A DNA stretch of 64,000 nucleotides from Piper betle. Its lineage: Eukaryota > Streptophyta > Magnoliopsida > Piperales > Piperaceae. The position numbers and the translations under genes were made by a program. This document shows positions 10,546 to 22,799 of the stretch, piece after piece. Each line of letters opens with the position of its first letter. Positions within the stretch are counted from its first letter, which is position 1. Below the pieces are notes generated by a model. That model did no database searches and was not told the origin of the DNA. It saw only the letters and a list, made by a program, of their open reading frames with translations. The stretch is from contig JAURVB010011007.1 in assembly GCA_033002965.1 (NCBI GenBank), positions 32,154 through 96,153 of the forward strand, written 5' to 3'.

Positions 10546-13520
10546 TGTAAAACCCACGATTCGAGTTAGGGTTTTATATTCAGAACCGGTCGGGTCGACC
10601 GTTATTTTTCGAGTTGAGTCAGTTTCAGGACACGTGTACCGAGCCGACGCCGGTCGCGTGTATGAGCTATGAGGGTCATGCGTACCCAAGTATATGATGA
10701 TAACGTCATGAACACAGCAGAACAGAATGAGTTATCAGAATATATAAGAGTATGCTAGTGATTTTTTTATTTTTATATATAGTGGATCGTAGAATTAGTT
10801 TTAGGCCGTTTACCGCGTTAGGACGCGTTACGGGCATTTTTGGTGGGTTGATAGTTCTAGAGCATATCATTATGATTTTTTGGTGTTGTTTGATTTTATG
10901 GGATTTTTCCCATAATTTTTTGGAATTTTTTTATGACTTAAATATTATTTTGACTCGAGTCGGAGACGAGTCAAGTAATATTTACGACTTTGCCACCACA
11001 CACACCCCGCGCATTGCTTTCTTCCCCAAACCCTTACCTCGACGCGCCGCCACTGCGCGTCGCCGCCGCCGTCGCTGCCGCCGCCGCCCGGCCGTCGATG
11101 GTCGCCGTCTAGCCCGACGACAGCCTCGCCGTGCCGCCCCGACCAAGTCCGGCGCACGTCGGGCCGCCGCGACGCGAGGATGCCACACCGCGACGCCGCG
11201 CCCGTGTTGCGCCTCGCGTCGCCGATTCCGCCGCCGGCGACCAGCGCCACCGCGATCGGTCGGTCGCCTCAGCACCCTCAGACCTCCAGCGACCTTCCCC
11301 GACCGGAACGGAGGCCATCGCCGCCCTGGCCGGCCGGATCTAGCCACCCATCGCGCCGCCGCTCTGTTTTATCCATTTTCCGGCGAGCTACCACCTCCGT
11401 TGGCCACGTCGACCTCGTAGATGAGTCGGGCTCGCCGAGCCGGTTCCGAGGGTACCCAACACGACCCCTTTCCGACCAGTAGACGCCGCCGGCGATTGTC
11501 GCCGGAAAACCACCGGAAGTCGCCGGAAAACCGCCAGTAGCTGCCGGAAAACCGCCGGAAAATCGGAATTTCTGGAATTCGCCGGAATTCACCGGATCTT
11601 CCGCGGGGCTCACCCAGTGGAGCCAGATCGAGCTTCGGACGCCGATGAGCGCCGAATTTGAGCTCCGAGACGCGCGACGGAACCCTAGCCGTCGCCGATT
11701 GCCGACGACGTGAGGTATAATTACCTCCGATTTGATTATTTAAAATTGATGATAATTGTTAGCATAGCATGCTAGCATGGACTTGATTATTTATCATGAT
11801 GAATGTCTAGATTACTGAATGAAGTAATGATGTGCATGATGTGAGGGATTGTGAATGAATAGTAAGTGAGCTAATGAGAGTAGAATGAGTTGGAGCATGA
11901 TAAGTCGATCACGACATAACTTAGAGAAACATAATAAAATATGTGTATGAATAGGATGAGTTAGGATTATTTTACTTTTATGATTATTTGATTGTTATGG
12001 TTGATGTATGTATTGTTGTGTGTGATGTTCATTGAGTTTGATGCATCATTTAGTTAGCGGGCGTTAGTATTTAGTTTTGATGTGTAGGTACGAAGTAGGA
12101 GCTCGCCGCCTAGGCGCGATGACACGCTTGGAGCTTCTACCAGGTCCGTTTAGGACTCGTCTTGTTTTACTCTTTTCTATTGTATGTTTATTTTATTGTC
12201 TGCAGGACGGGTTAAGTGGCGTTTTATCGGATCCCACTTAACTCGGGCCATTTAACCGAATATTTTCCGGATTAATAACCCCTCGAGGATGAGATCCCTC
12301 GAGGATGATTTCGAAAACAAGATCCACCACAAGTTGCCTTCGGGCCTATTATATGAATCCCTTCCCAGGCCTATATATATGTAGTTTTATCGAGTTTTCA
12401 GTGAGACGAGAGATGGAGAAATCGACTGCACGTACCATGCAGAGGATGCCGTGACAGTCAAAGCGGGCTCTGGATTAGTGCCAGCGGACTGTTCCATTCC
12501 TGAGGGATCCTGACAACTCCGCGTTTGAGTTCCTCACACCCGGAGAACGTGGAGGTTTACGGGTACTGTTTAGTACAGCGCATGTCCGGACTTGTGGTTC
12601 AAAGGGTACTAAAGGCGACTGCCTGAGAGTACTCGGCCTTCGTGCTCAAGGCCAGGAGAAATATGGAGGTAAGGAGAGGGCTTAGGATAAAGTTTCACGA
12701 GAAGTACTGAAAAAGAAGTGCTGAGAGTAGCACAGTACCAGCAGCAGATCAGTAAGTTCGGGATGCTACCGGGTCTGCAGCCCAGTGGCTCCTCAGTAGT
12801 GCCCTTCAGAGTGTTCACGTGGAGTATATGGTTTTCTTTCATATGAGAGTTTGCTCTCATAGCCAGCTTGTTATAGTTATTTTATTTTCCGGACCAGTAA
12901 CGCTTGTTACTGACGTTTTTCTATATATATGTAGGTGATAAGCACGAGATGGATGGAGCCAGCTTGGACGGAGGAGCAATAAGGTCTTCTGCACACACAC
13001 ATTGGGTGATTGAATGTTTAATGTTTTGTTTATGATGTTATTTTATGAACATGCTATGATTAAATGTTTGAGACATGACAATGACATGAAATGAAATGAT
13101 CAGAGTATGCGCAGCAAAAGTGTGATGGGTTGAGACCCAAGCTTCAGAGAATGATGAATATAGTAGATTAGAAGTCTGTGTGAATGCTATTGTTGACTAT
13201 GCGTATACATATATTTGTATATATGTATATTTGACAGGGTGGCCCCTAATTACATTTTTAGGGGAAATTCTGTCCCTTTTATTTTAGAATTTTTACTAAT
13301 TTTGATCGTAATTGTGTTGGTGTGAAATTTAGGTTGCATGTCATCCATGTAGTATCATGTTAGGGTTTTATGCATTTATCCATGCATGTAGCAAGTCGTA
13401 TCTTCATCTTAAGACGCCGAGATTGGATCCGCATGAGTTAGGTTCGGGTTAGCCGACCTAACCGGGGCCTGTAACATGCCGGTTCGGTTCACGAGTGTGA
13501 ACCTGATTTGGGGTGTAACA
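10546..13520 (+). repeat. 3' LTR of LARD copy 1 (2975 bp)
   Basis: Matches 4028-6999 along its length with scattered substitutions and small indels. It starts TGTAAAACCCACGATTCG and ends GATTTGGGGTGTAACA. The 222-codon frame at 10752-11420 runs through the GC-rich module. Its start and end resemble the 5' LTR frame, but the middle is read in a different phase because of compensating indels. Confidence 0.93.
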
Positions 13521-14386
13521 TACCGAGAGAGGCATTTGCCGACTAGTTAGCTCAGGATGCTATTGGGTTTGTGGCCTGGTGTCTCCCTAATAGATCCCGT
13601 TCAGAGAGTTCAACAGTAGTTACATCTGGTTTTCTTGAAAATGGGAGTCAGCTAGCATTTGCAAGATTGTATAATTATTTTTGGACCAGTAACACGTGTA
13701 TAGTCGTGTTTTTATATATATGTAGGTATGGAGTAGGAGTCTGATATGCCAACCTTGATGGAGGAGCGATTGACTTCTATGTGGACACTCAAAGGTGATG
13801 CGATATGTGTTTGATTTGTTGTATAATTTGGTTATGATGTATTATGATGTGGCGTATTTTATTGTATTGAAATGACTTAAAACATGTTGAAAATGTTGTG
13901 ACAAATGTGATAGATGAGATCAACAAAATGGGTCGAACCGATCTATAATTATCAATTTATAAAAATGACAGCTATGTATGATAAGATAAATAGATGGGCC
14001 ATGACCCAATTAATGTAAAAGATTTTGTTGATATCACTTTAGTATGTTACGAAATGAATAATTTAGATGGTGTGATATATATTTATATATTGTCGTTTTG
14101 ATAGGTTGTCCCCTTATTACACTTTTAGGAGACATTCTTTTTATTTTATTTTAGAAATTTTATATATTTTATTGTGATTGGTCTTGAGTGTGATCTGTTT
14201 GACATGTCATTCACATAGTAACATATTAAGTTTTGTGCAATCAATACATGCGCTAAGATGTTTATCATCCATCTTAAGACACTGAGCGTAGATCCTTTCG
14301 GATTAGGTTTAAGTTTACCGATTTAGTCGGGGTGACCCATAACATTCAGCTTCGGTTCATAAGTGAGCTGGATTTGGGGTGTTATA
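13521..14386 (+). mobile_element. old family-A-like solo LTR, right part
   Basis: Begins with the second copy of the 61-bp duplication (13521-13581) and continues the LTR interrupted at 4027: TATATATATGTAGGTATGGAG at about 13711, the TGTCCCC block at about 14105, and the end GATTTGGGGTGTTATA at 14386, a mutated GGTGTTACA. Order and content follow 6200-6999 of the young LTR. Confidence 0.8.
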
Positions 14387-14790
14387 GTGACACCTTTGCA
14401 TTAGCACCTTTCATATTTTTGGTTTTAGTATAGATGCAACGGCATTTACAGAGCGCCCTTGCACCCAAATTTAAATCTTTCCCTCATTTTTCTAGAACAC
14501 AAAGGCACTAGGTGAGCAGTTCACTTCACACAACTTTGACCAACGTGCGTGGCTAGTCAATTGGTCATTATTTGTCTTGGCAGTGGACAGTGCAACAATG
14601 CTCCCTCTGCACACTTACATTGGCTGTGATTTTTTGCTTATAAATACAGCCATATTTCTAAGCTTTTCTGCCCCTTTTTCTCTTTGCTTCGATCCTTCCT
14701 TCCCTCCTTGCCATCCCTCTTCCTCCCCACCTCTTCTTAACCTCTCCTACACCCCTCCTATCCAAGCCTAACCCTAGGGTGGTTGGTCTT
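14387..14790. other. unassigned non-coding sequence left of TRIM 1
   Basis: No gene is supported. There is a TATA-like TATAAATA at about 14640 followed by a pyrimidine-rich stretch (14660-14760), which could be an LTR-type promoter and leader of an unrecognised element. The 64-codon frame here is composition-driven. Confidence 0.4.
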
Positions 14791-15236
14791 TCTGAGATCC
14801 ATCAACTTAGTCCCACATCTAATACCTACTAAAGTAAGATTTTGTGTATAAGTGACAATGAACTAGTGATCTTCAAGTTTGTCTAACCACTTTTAAAGAC
14901 CTATTAGTTTGAGCTTGGGTTGGGTCATTATAAATGATATTAGAATAATCTAGTTCTGTGTTAGATGGTGGCTTGCATTAGGGACGTTGACTAAACTACT
15001 AATCATAGGCTAGAAAAGGATGTGGGCTGAGGCTAGCAATAGGCCAAGTGTAGGAATTTTGAGGATAAAATTTCTTTGGTGGATTGTGAGATCCTTCATC
15101 TTAGTCCCACATCTAATACCTACTGGAGTATTATCCCATTTATAAGTTAGAATGAGCTAGATCTTCAACTTCAGTTAACCATTTTTTAAGAGAGGACAAA
15201 GGCTCATAAATTTATACTTTTGGTTGGGTCGTTATA
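14791..15236 (+). mobile_element. TRIM element 1 (446 bp) with perfect 5-bp TSD
   Basis: Two short LTRs (14791-14932 and 15085-15236; both contain GAGATCC.TCA.CTTAGTCC and CCCACATCTAATACCTACT) flank 152 bp of internal DNA. The PBS is decayed: TGATATTAGAATA at 14935-14947 matches TGGTATCAGAGCA except for four transitions. The PPT region GAGGATAAAATTTC then TTTGGTGGAT precedes the 3' LTR. Flanks are GTCTT at 14786-14790 and 15237-15241. It has no coding capacity. This is a terminal-repeat retrotransposon in miniature. Confidence 0.9.
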
Positions 15237-15241
15237 GTCTT

Positions 15242-16781
15242 TGGGTGGGAAGTCCCAAGAGACCTCCTCTTTTCCCCCTTGAGGTGAATGCCTGACCTTT
15301 CTGCCTCTTCTCGTTGATGTGGTGCTTGTTTGTTGTTTATGCATATTTGTTTGTATTTTTCTGATATTTTTATCATGTGTATTTGTATGTTAAGGAGAGC
15401 ATAAGTTTTAGAATCATGACATTTTTATATTTGTAAAAATAGCTATGTATTTTTGAATGTGTTGTGATCATCTACTTGTACTGTTTCGGTAGAAACTACA
15501 TATCTCATCATATATATGGTTATTTTGTATGATATTTGTCTTGGATGTGTTCATGATGGATAGACATACAACTGTGATGATATCATTTTGTCTGTTACGA
15601 TATTTCTGAGCATATAAGGGTGCCAAACATGACAAAATGTTGCAGCTTTCATGGTCATTCTGACTTGGCCACTTGTTTACAAAATTTTTCCCCCATGATT
15701 TGGGTAGTTGTCGATGTTCATCTTTTTGAATTTTGTAGATCTCTTGTTGGCTTAATCTTATAAAATTGACACACTAATACAACCACTTTAGGGGCATGAA
15801 CAAAACTCCTAACCGTGTGGCGTGATTGTTGTGTTGTTGTTATTCCTTGTCATGCTTCGAGCTTGTGATTCTCAATGATATGGTTAAAAGACTATGATAA
15901 AATCAGTAAAAATCACATATGTACTTAATCAGTGTGTATTGGAAACATGTAAATTTTGGTAGCAATTAAAAATTAGTTAGATAGTTAGTTAATCATATTT
16001 TCTAGAGTGTGTAGGAATGTATGGTAACACCCTAGTTCTCAAGCTTTGGATGTAAAATTAGAAAACTTGGCTTACTTGGGAGAAATTGAAAGTTCACCCA
16101 GACCTTAGGGTTTGTCCCAGTAACATCTCCCTAAAATATGAGAGCCATTGTGTTAGGAAATCTTGTGTTATTATTTTCGTAAGCACAATAAGTCTAGCCA
16201 GCTCTAGAAATGACCTAGCTAATGCCTTCTATTGTTGACTCCACACAGGCCTAAATTTTTAGAGTTTGGACTTGAATGTTTACAAGAATCATACTCATGA
16301 TGCTAGATAACATTACCATTTTACCTAGCCCTATTTGGAGTCTCCAAGTTTATGAACAAAACTTAGGAAAATTGATGTCCAACCCAGGAAAACTATTCTA
16401 AGCACCTTAGCCTGATTTTAATGGGCCTTGTTTACCATGTTTACCCATGGGATAGCAATTGTTAATTTTTGTACCAAAGCCTTAGAGTGTCAAAGCCAAC
16501 TGGTCCAAATTTTAGACCATTTAGACACCATTTGGCCCACCCAAAAAATTATCCGGTGAAATCCATTTGATAAAAGCTATGCATTGGACTTTTCTGACTA
16601 AGTATACTTGCAACCAGAACCCTAATTATTCTTAACTAGTGAGGTTTAACTTTTCAGGATAATTAAGGTAATTACATTCATATGTGCCATGCATGTGCTG
16701 AGGCCTTACCTCATTTTGCATGCCAATGTGATTCAGCTAGATTTGAGTTCATCTCCTGATAGGTTAAGCGAGGTGAGCTCA
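15242..16781. other. unassigned AT-rich non-coding sequence, probably old retroelement
   Basis: No frame over 60 codons and no recognised domain. It leads into the family-D repeat units at 16782, so it may be the front of that LTR, but I see no clear boundary or inner structure. Confidence 0.3.
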
Positions 16782-17825
16782 CCGATCTATAACGTGTAGG
16801 TCTACTTATCTAGGCCCATAGGACGAGTCTATTTCAGCTCTAATTTGACTCTGTTGAGTGTCAAATTTAATCATTGTTCAGACGTAGGATGATGTCAGTG
16901 ACATTTTATTGGATCCCTCTGATGTTGGGCGATTTAGCCAAGTTTTTGTAAGTTTAATAAAACTTCAAGGCTGAGATCCCTTAATGTTTTTGAAAGCTAA
17001 GCTCTAGAAACTATTATACATGCCCCTACTAAATCATGTTAAGTATGACTATATTGGTTTACAGCTTTACAAATATGAGAGATCTGTATAGGTAGTAAGA
17101 TTGCATTTGTATTTCTTTAAACCCTAAAGTAGTGCAGTGTAAAAGGTACGACATGATGTATAAAATTTTTGGAATTTGTGACACTAACTTAGCTATTTCT
17201 TTGCCACATGAGTACCATGGTGGGTATTATATGCAGGATTTTATGGCATCAGCTATTATGTATAAGAATGAATTTTGTTGTGCATGTGTGCCAGCCTTTT
17301 TAGAATAAGTTATTCTTACATTATGAGGCTTTTCTAAAGCTTTCAAGTATTCTTGTGGGTAATGGAGTACACATCTACCAATTTGTCATGCCAGTAATTA
17401 TTTTTTATTGGCAATCAAACTTGTTTTATTACTGCTATTTTGCCTATATCAATCTAGAATGTGTAACTCGTCGATCTAGAACGTGGAGCTCTACTTATCT
17501 AGAACCATATAACTCTTCTGCTTCACCCCTGTTTGACTCTTTTGAGTGTCGAATTTAATCATGGTTTAGACGTAGGATGACGTCGACAAAATTTTATCGG
17601 ATCCCGCCTATGTCAAGCCATTTAGCCGAGTTTTCTGTAAGTTTAATAAAACTTCAAGGCTGAGATTCCATGATTGTTTTCAAAAGATGTTCTTCTGAAA
17701 CTACTATACATGTCTCTACCAAAGCTTGTTATGTATGATTATGATGGCTTATAGTTTTACGAACAGGAGAGATCTATATAAGTAATAAGAATTGCATTTG
17801 GTACTTCTTTAAACCCTAAAGTAGT
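16782..17825 (+). mobile_element. family-D LTR: tandem ~685-bp units 1 and 2 (start)
   Basis: Unit 1 (16782-17463) and unit 2 (17464-17825, resuming at 26446) both begin CGATCTA.AACGTG, then CTACTTATCTAG, GACGTAGGATGA and GTTTAATAAAACTTCAAGGC. Order and motifs match the 3' half of family-A LTRs (GACGGGTTAAGTGG, the GAGGATGAGATCC region, and so on), so this is a distant A relative whose 3' half is tandemly repeated. Non-coding. Confidence 0.7.
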
Positions 17826-18189
17826 ACAATTGTAAAGACCATGAAAAAAAAAGGATGCGAACGCTCTTCGGGAAGGACCGAATGTATTATATTCAATACC
17901 CGGTTAATTCTACCCGGTTAATTATTATATTTTATTATTTACCCGGTTACCCGGTTAAATGAAATACGGGTGTTTTCACATACCCTAGCCGTCATTTTAT
18001 TTTATTTTATGAAGGACGTCCTCCACCCTAGCCTTCATTTACATTTTCTTCTCCTCTTCCTTACCAGCATGTCTTCTTCCTTCCTTAGGTATTCTTTCTA
18101 TCTCCCTCTTTTTAATTTGCTTGCATGTATATTTTAATTTGATAATAAGCTTTATAATCATGAGGATTAAAGTTTAAAACCAACAAGAA

Positions 18190-18760
18190 AGAAACTAAAC
18201 ACAACTGTTGGCCGACAAGTCCCCTGTTTCTGCGAGATGGGCAAGCACGGGCAAAGTTTCACCTGGAATCAGTGGCGACGGTCGTTCCGACGTTGGATGA
18301 TGATCCTACTCTCTTCATCGATCAGTGTAGGGTCAATCTCACGTGTGTGGATGCTAGCCTAGGGTGGTAAATGGCCAAAAGTAGAGGACGGCGGCAAAAA
18401 CAGGAGGCGATGGCGGTGGGTGAAGAAATCCAGCTGTCCAGGGTGGCAACGGGTTCCAATCTAGCCGGGGAAGGTCGATAGGGGGTTGAGGCGACCACCC
18501 AATTGAGGCAGCAACACTCGCCGGCAGTACAATCGGCAATGCGAGCTCGCTGCTCGGCATGCGATGCAGGCGTCACCATGGCTAGAAAGCGGCCGGAGTT
18601 GGTTGGGGCGACACAACAACGACATGGCAAGGCTGGGCGGTGACGATTGACGGCGGCCAGAAACAATCTCCAGCGTCTATTGTCGGGAACAGGGGGTGGC
18701 GCTGGGGAAGAAGAAGAAGAAAATTACCTTGGGTGGCAAACTTGTAAATAATGCTTGACT
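18190..18760 (-). other. GC-rich module in B1 LTR, reversed relative to family A
   Basis: The right edge reads GGTGGCAAACTTGTAAATAATGC then TTGACT, the reverse complement of the module's entry in family A. On the minus strand a 114-codon frame (18322-18666) shares CCVAPTNS and NWVVASTP.R.SPARLEPVAT with a plus-strand frame at 24199-24540 in the other B1 LTR. I cannot say whether it is ever translated. More likely it is a shared inherited sequence. Confidence 0.6.
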
Positions 18761-19774
18761 GACACATCTCGAGTTAAAGAATAATACCAAATCGTAAATA
18801 ACACCTGACTCGATATGACTCGAGTTAAAAATGATACGAACACGTAATAAATCTTTAAAAATAATTATTTTAATGGGTTATGGGTTAAAGTTACTAAACT
18901 AATTAATTATAGTACAAAATCACCACGAGTAATAAAAAAACGGTTATGATAAAAGGGCGATAATTAATCGGCACAAGCGATTAAATTAAATCGGACGATT
19001 ATAAGTAATTAATAAAATATAGATTTTATCTTTACCATATTAAATTTAATATTAGGTAAATAAAGTGATTATTTTAGTAATGAGTCAGTAATGTAGAAAA
19101 TTGGTTATTAAACTATAGTCGGGTAGCAATCACTAGCGTTGAACCTAAATAGAATAATGAAAATAAATAAAGTTTAAAACTTTATCGAGTCGAAAAATTT
19201 AAAATAATTGTATTCATAATATTTTTGAATAATACAAGTTATTTTAAATAAGTTAATCGAACAACTTAATTAATTAAATTGCTATAAATAGTAGTAGCGA
19301 TTAAAAATTATGACCGTAAATTAAATCACCAAGATCGGGGTTAAGTAATCAACATCGCAAAGGAAAATTAAATACTTGTATATTAGTAATAATTATTTTA
19401 TTAATTGTTAGGTATTAATTATGATTTAGATAATTAATTTAAAATGTAAAGTAGGACTTAAATGATTATATCACATGAATAATTAATTATCTCACTAGAT
19501 TTGTTGAGAATTTAATATTTAACATTTTTGAATTGTTACATGTTATGTTGTCAAAAATTTTAATATATATATTAGACATATAGCTGCATGCATTCCTACT
19601 CGAATAAAATTATACTTATGTATAATTTTATGTTCTCGTTCATATTAAGATCGTTGGTCGCAGCTGCGAGTTCAAAATATTCAGGTCTGTATAATTGTTT
19701 GAAATGTTGTATTTTCCAAACTAGTATAATTATTTGAAATATTGTATTTTCCCAACTGGTAGCCTATGTCGGCA

Positions 19775-19952
19775 CTAATCTCAGAATGAGCTGGGGGACG
19801 ATTTTTAATCTCATAATGAGATAGGAGACAATTTCTAATCTCAGAATGAACTGGAAGACAATGACTAATCTCAGAATGAACTGGGAGACCACTAATCTCA
19901 AAATGAGCTAGGAGACAATTTCTAATCTTAGAATGAACTAGGAGACAATGAC
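19775..19952 (+). repeat. minisatellite CTAATCTCAGAATGA.CTGGGAGACAA, left part
   Basis: About six ~29-30 bp units of the type ATCTCAGAATGAACTGGGAG, each with a few substitutions. The array is split by the family-C insertion and resumes at 25512. The reverse-strand frame over it (19681-19986) comes from the repeat. Confidence 0.9.
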
Positions 19953-20308
19953 TGTAACGACCTGCCCATTCCGAGCCACGAGCCAAGTGTTACTATATGA
20001 AACTAAGTGTCTTATAAATTAATTTTCTAATAATTTTCAAGATTTTAATTAAATCCACAACAATAAATTAAATATACAAATGCTCGGAATAATCTAAGTC
20101 CCATGAACCGAACCAGAATCTCACTACCACGCAAACAATCTCGAGAAAAGAATAGTTCAATAATAGAGTCCTCCAGCTATCCCAACTCTACCCCTCCTTC
20201 CATGCTCATACCTGCGGAGGCAATTCCGCGTTAGTGAAAAAAACACTAAGTCGTTTAATTAAATAAAACAAGTCCATAAACTCCCTATCATTATCTATTT
20301 TATTGGCT

Positions 20309-20865
20309 ATTGTGACCATTCTAACATGTCCATTTATTAGCTGATGGTTCATTCCACCATGTCCATTAGTTGGCTGATGGGTCAATCCACCATGTCCATC
20401 TATTGGTTGATGGGTCAGTCCATCATGTCCATTACCAGCTGGCGAGTCCAATCCGCCATGTCTGTTATCGGCTGGTGAGTCCAATCCACTATCTCCATTA
20501 GCTGGCTGATGGGCCAGTCCACCATGTCCATCTATTGGCTGATGTTCATGGCTGATGGGCCAGTCCGCCATGTCTAATTTATTGACTGATAGGTCAATCC
20601 ATCATGTCCATTACCGGCTGGCAAGTCCAATCTGCCATGTCCGTTATCGGTTGGTGAGTCCAATCCACCATGTTTGTAATTGGCTGGCGAGTCCAATCTG
20701 CCATGTCCAATTTATTGATTGATGGGTCAGTCCATCATGTCCATTAGTATCTGGCGAGTCTAATCCGCCATGTCCATTATCAGCTAGTGCGTCCAATCCA
20801 CCATGTCTGTAATTGGCTAGCGAGTCCAATCCGTCGTGTCTAATTTACTGTATTATGGGCTGTCA
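20309..20865 (-). repeat. ~33-bp minisatellite in family-C LTR
   Basis: About 16-17 units of the form GGTCAATCCACCATGTCCAT plus a variable tail of the ATTGGCTGATG type. At least two alternating variants exist (TGATGGGTCAGTCC and CGAGTCCAATCC). Unit phase and length drift. Minus-strand frames over it (20206-20571, 20644-20829) are repeat artefacts. Confidence 0.9.
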
Positions 20866-21448
20866 GGTCCATCCTGACATGTTTATCATTGGGTTATGAA
20901 GGACGTAGCCCGTGTCTGAGTGAATCAATTCCTTGACCCTGGTTGCATTCGGTGCATGGTGGTCGAATCTGGGCTCAGGCTAACCAGGTTGTCTACAAGG
21001 GAAAATAGAACATTTTAAATAATTATATGGACCTAAAATTGTGATGAGGTATCCACAACTACAACACATGATCCTAATATGAATGTAATATCTCTAAAGC
21101 CAAATGTACTGACAAGCTATCCAGAGGATGTTTCATGTAACAATAGAACCCTCCTTTATATAGAATAATATGTGAGGAATTCAAGAAGTCATTATATTAA
21201 ACTTTATTAATATGTGTGGAATTTAAAAATTCATTATATTGAATTTTCTAGAGAAGAACGTAATCACTCGTTACTATATCATTTGTGTGATAATGAAAAG
21301 TCAAAAACTTACTATTAAGTGAATACGAATGGGCTATAAATGATATTGATTCTTAGGAATTTATTTAATTAAATATTATTTATGGTTCGTTTTAAGATTT
21401 ATAAAACCCTAAATAAAATAACCAAATTATTTTTTTCGGTGTTTTACA

Positions 21449-21934
21449 ATCTCTTCAGCTTAGGAATTTTCGTCCTCGAAAAAATAATAAGGAGAAAAAT
21501 TGGGGTTTTACAATCTCCCTAGCTTGGGAATCTTCATCCTCGAAAATATAATAGGGTCATGAGTAAAATTTTATTTTATTTTATTTTTTTAAGCAATGCC
21601 ACTCATATGCATAGCTAAAGTGGGGCACACTGTCTCATAACACTGTTATCCATATCGCACAGGTGACCCATACCACCCATACTACCTAAATAACCTCTAA
21701 TTGTAAAGGCGTCCTATATACGCTCATTGGTTTAGGTGTCACGTTCACCTAGCATGGCATACAAGTGGCACACCTATAATGACTTACCATCTAAAACAAT
21801 GAAAATTAATTTTATAAAACATGATCAATTCTTATATAAAGAAAATTTACCATTGGGACAGTGGACTCTTAGACTTTCAACAAGGTAATGATTGATATGC
21901 ATGGTTCCATGGGAAACATAGCTCTGATACCACC
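21449..21934 (-). mobile_element. internal region of family-C element with doubled PPT
   Basis: Read on the minus strand it starts at the PBS and ends with TTTCGAGGATGAAGATTCCC and a GGGAGAT polypurine tract. The last part is a 64-bp tandem duplication: a second TTTTACA ending at 21512 repeats the LTR edge at 21448, so LTR tip plus PPT is present twice. There is no gag or pol similarity. Confidence 0.8.
21921..21932 (-). other. primer binding site, tRNA-iMet (family-C element)
   Basis: GCTCTGATACCA on the plus strand, i.e. TGGTATCAGAGC on the minus strand, two bases from the TGTAACGACC start of the right LTR. It is a perfect match and fixes the minus orientation. Confidence 0.93.
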
Positions 21935-22799
21935 TGTAACGACCTGCCCGTTCCGAGCCACAAGCTAAGTGTTACTATATGAAACTAAGTGTCTAATAAA
22001 TTAATTTTCTATTAATTTTCAAGATTTTAATTAAATCCACAACAATAAATTTAATATAAAAATGCTCAAAATAATCTAAGTCCTATGAACCGAACCAAAA
22101 TCTCACTACCACACAAACAATGTCGAGAAAAGAATAGTCCAATATTAGAGTCCTCCAGCTCCCCGGACTCTACCCCTCCTTCCATGCTCATACCTGCGGA
22201 AGCAATTCCGCATTAGTGATAAAAACACTAAGCCGTATAATTAAATAAAAGAAGTCCATAAACTCCCTATCATTATCTATTTTATTGGCTGTTGTGACCA
22301 TTCCAACATATCCATTTATTAGCTGATGGTTCAATCTACCATGTCCATTAGTTGGCTGATGGGTCAGTCCACCATTGTAACGACCTGCCCGAACCGGACT
22401 GGGTGTTACTTAAAAATATAATTGAAGTAACGGTTATATTCCAGAACATGAACTGAAATACAACAAATAAGTCTCTAAACATATAGTATGAATCATAACA
22501 AAAAAATCATGTTCTCTAAAATTTAAAATAACCGTCCCACAGTCTCGGACCGTTTCTCATAGCCACATTTATAAGACAAGAGAATAATAAGGAAATCCAA
22601 CTTTCTTTATTTTCGATTCACCACACCTAGGTTGGTAAAAGAACCACCAACCCCACTTCTATTCTTTAGTCTAAAGCTGCTCACCTGCAGAGGCAATTCC
22701 GCGTTAGTGATAAAACCACTAAGCTGTATAATTAAATAAAACAAGTCAATATAATCCCTATTATCATTTCACTCGTTATTATTTTTATTATTTCACAAG

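Larger units (their letters stand above)
4028..13520 (+). mobile_element. full-length non-autonomous LTR retrotransposon (LARD, family A, copy 1)
   Basis: Two near-identical LTRs (4028-6999 and 10546-13520; about 2-3 percent different by eye in sampled blocks) flank a 3.5-kb internal region. The PBS TGGTATCAGAGC lies at 7004-7015. A polypurine tract lies right before the second LTR, preceded by the TTTCGAGGACGAAATTTTTA motif typical of Tekay/Del chromoviruses. No gag, protease, RT, RNase H or integrase similarity is visible in any internal frame, and the longest frames belong to a tandem repeat. This is the structure of a large retrotransposon derivative, which needs the enzymes of an autonomous relative. 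It interrupts the old A-like LTR and is the youngest-looking insertion in the window. Confidence 0.9.

Noticed and set aside
20206..20571. 121-codon minus-strand protein rich in NGHGGL repeats
   Set aside because: It reads through the 33-bp minisatellite of the family-C LTR; the repeat is a multiple of three, which explains the protein-like periodicity.
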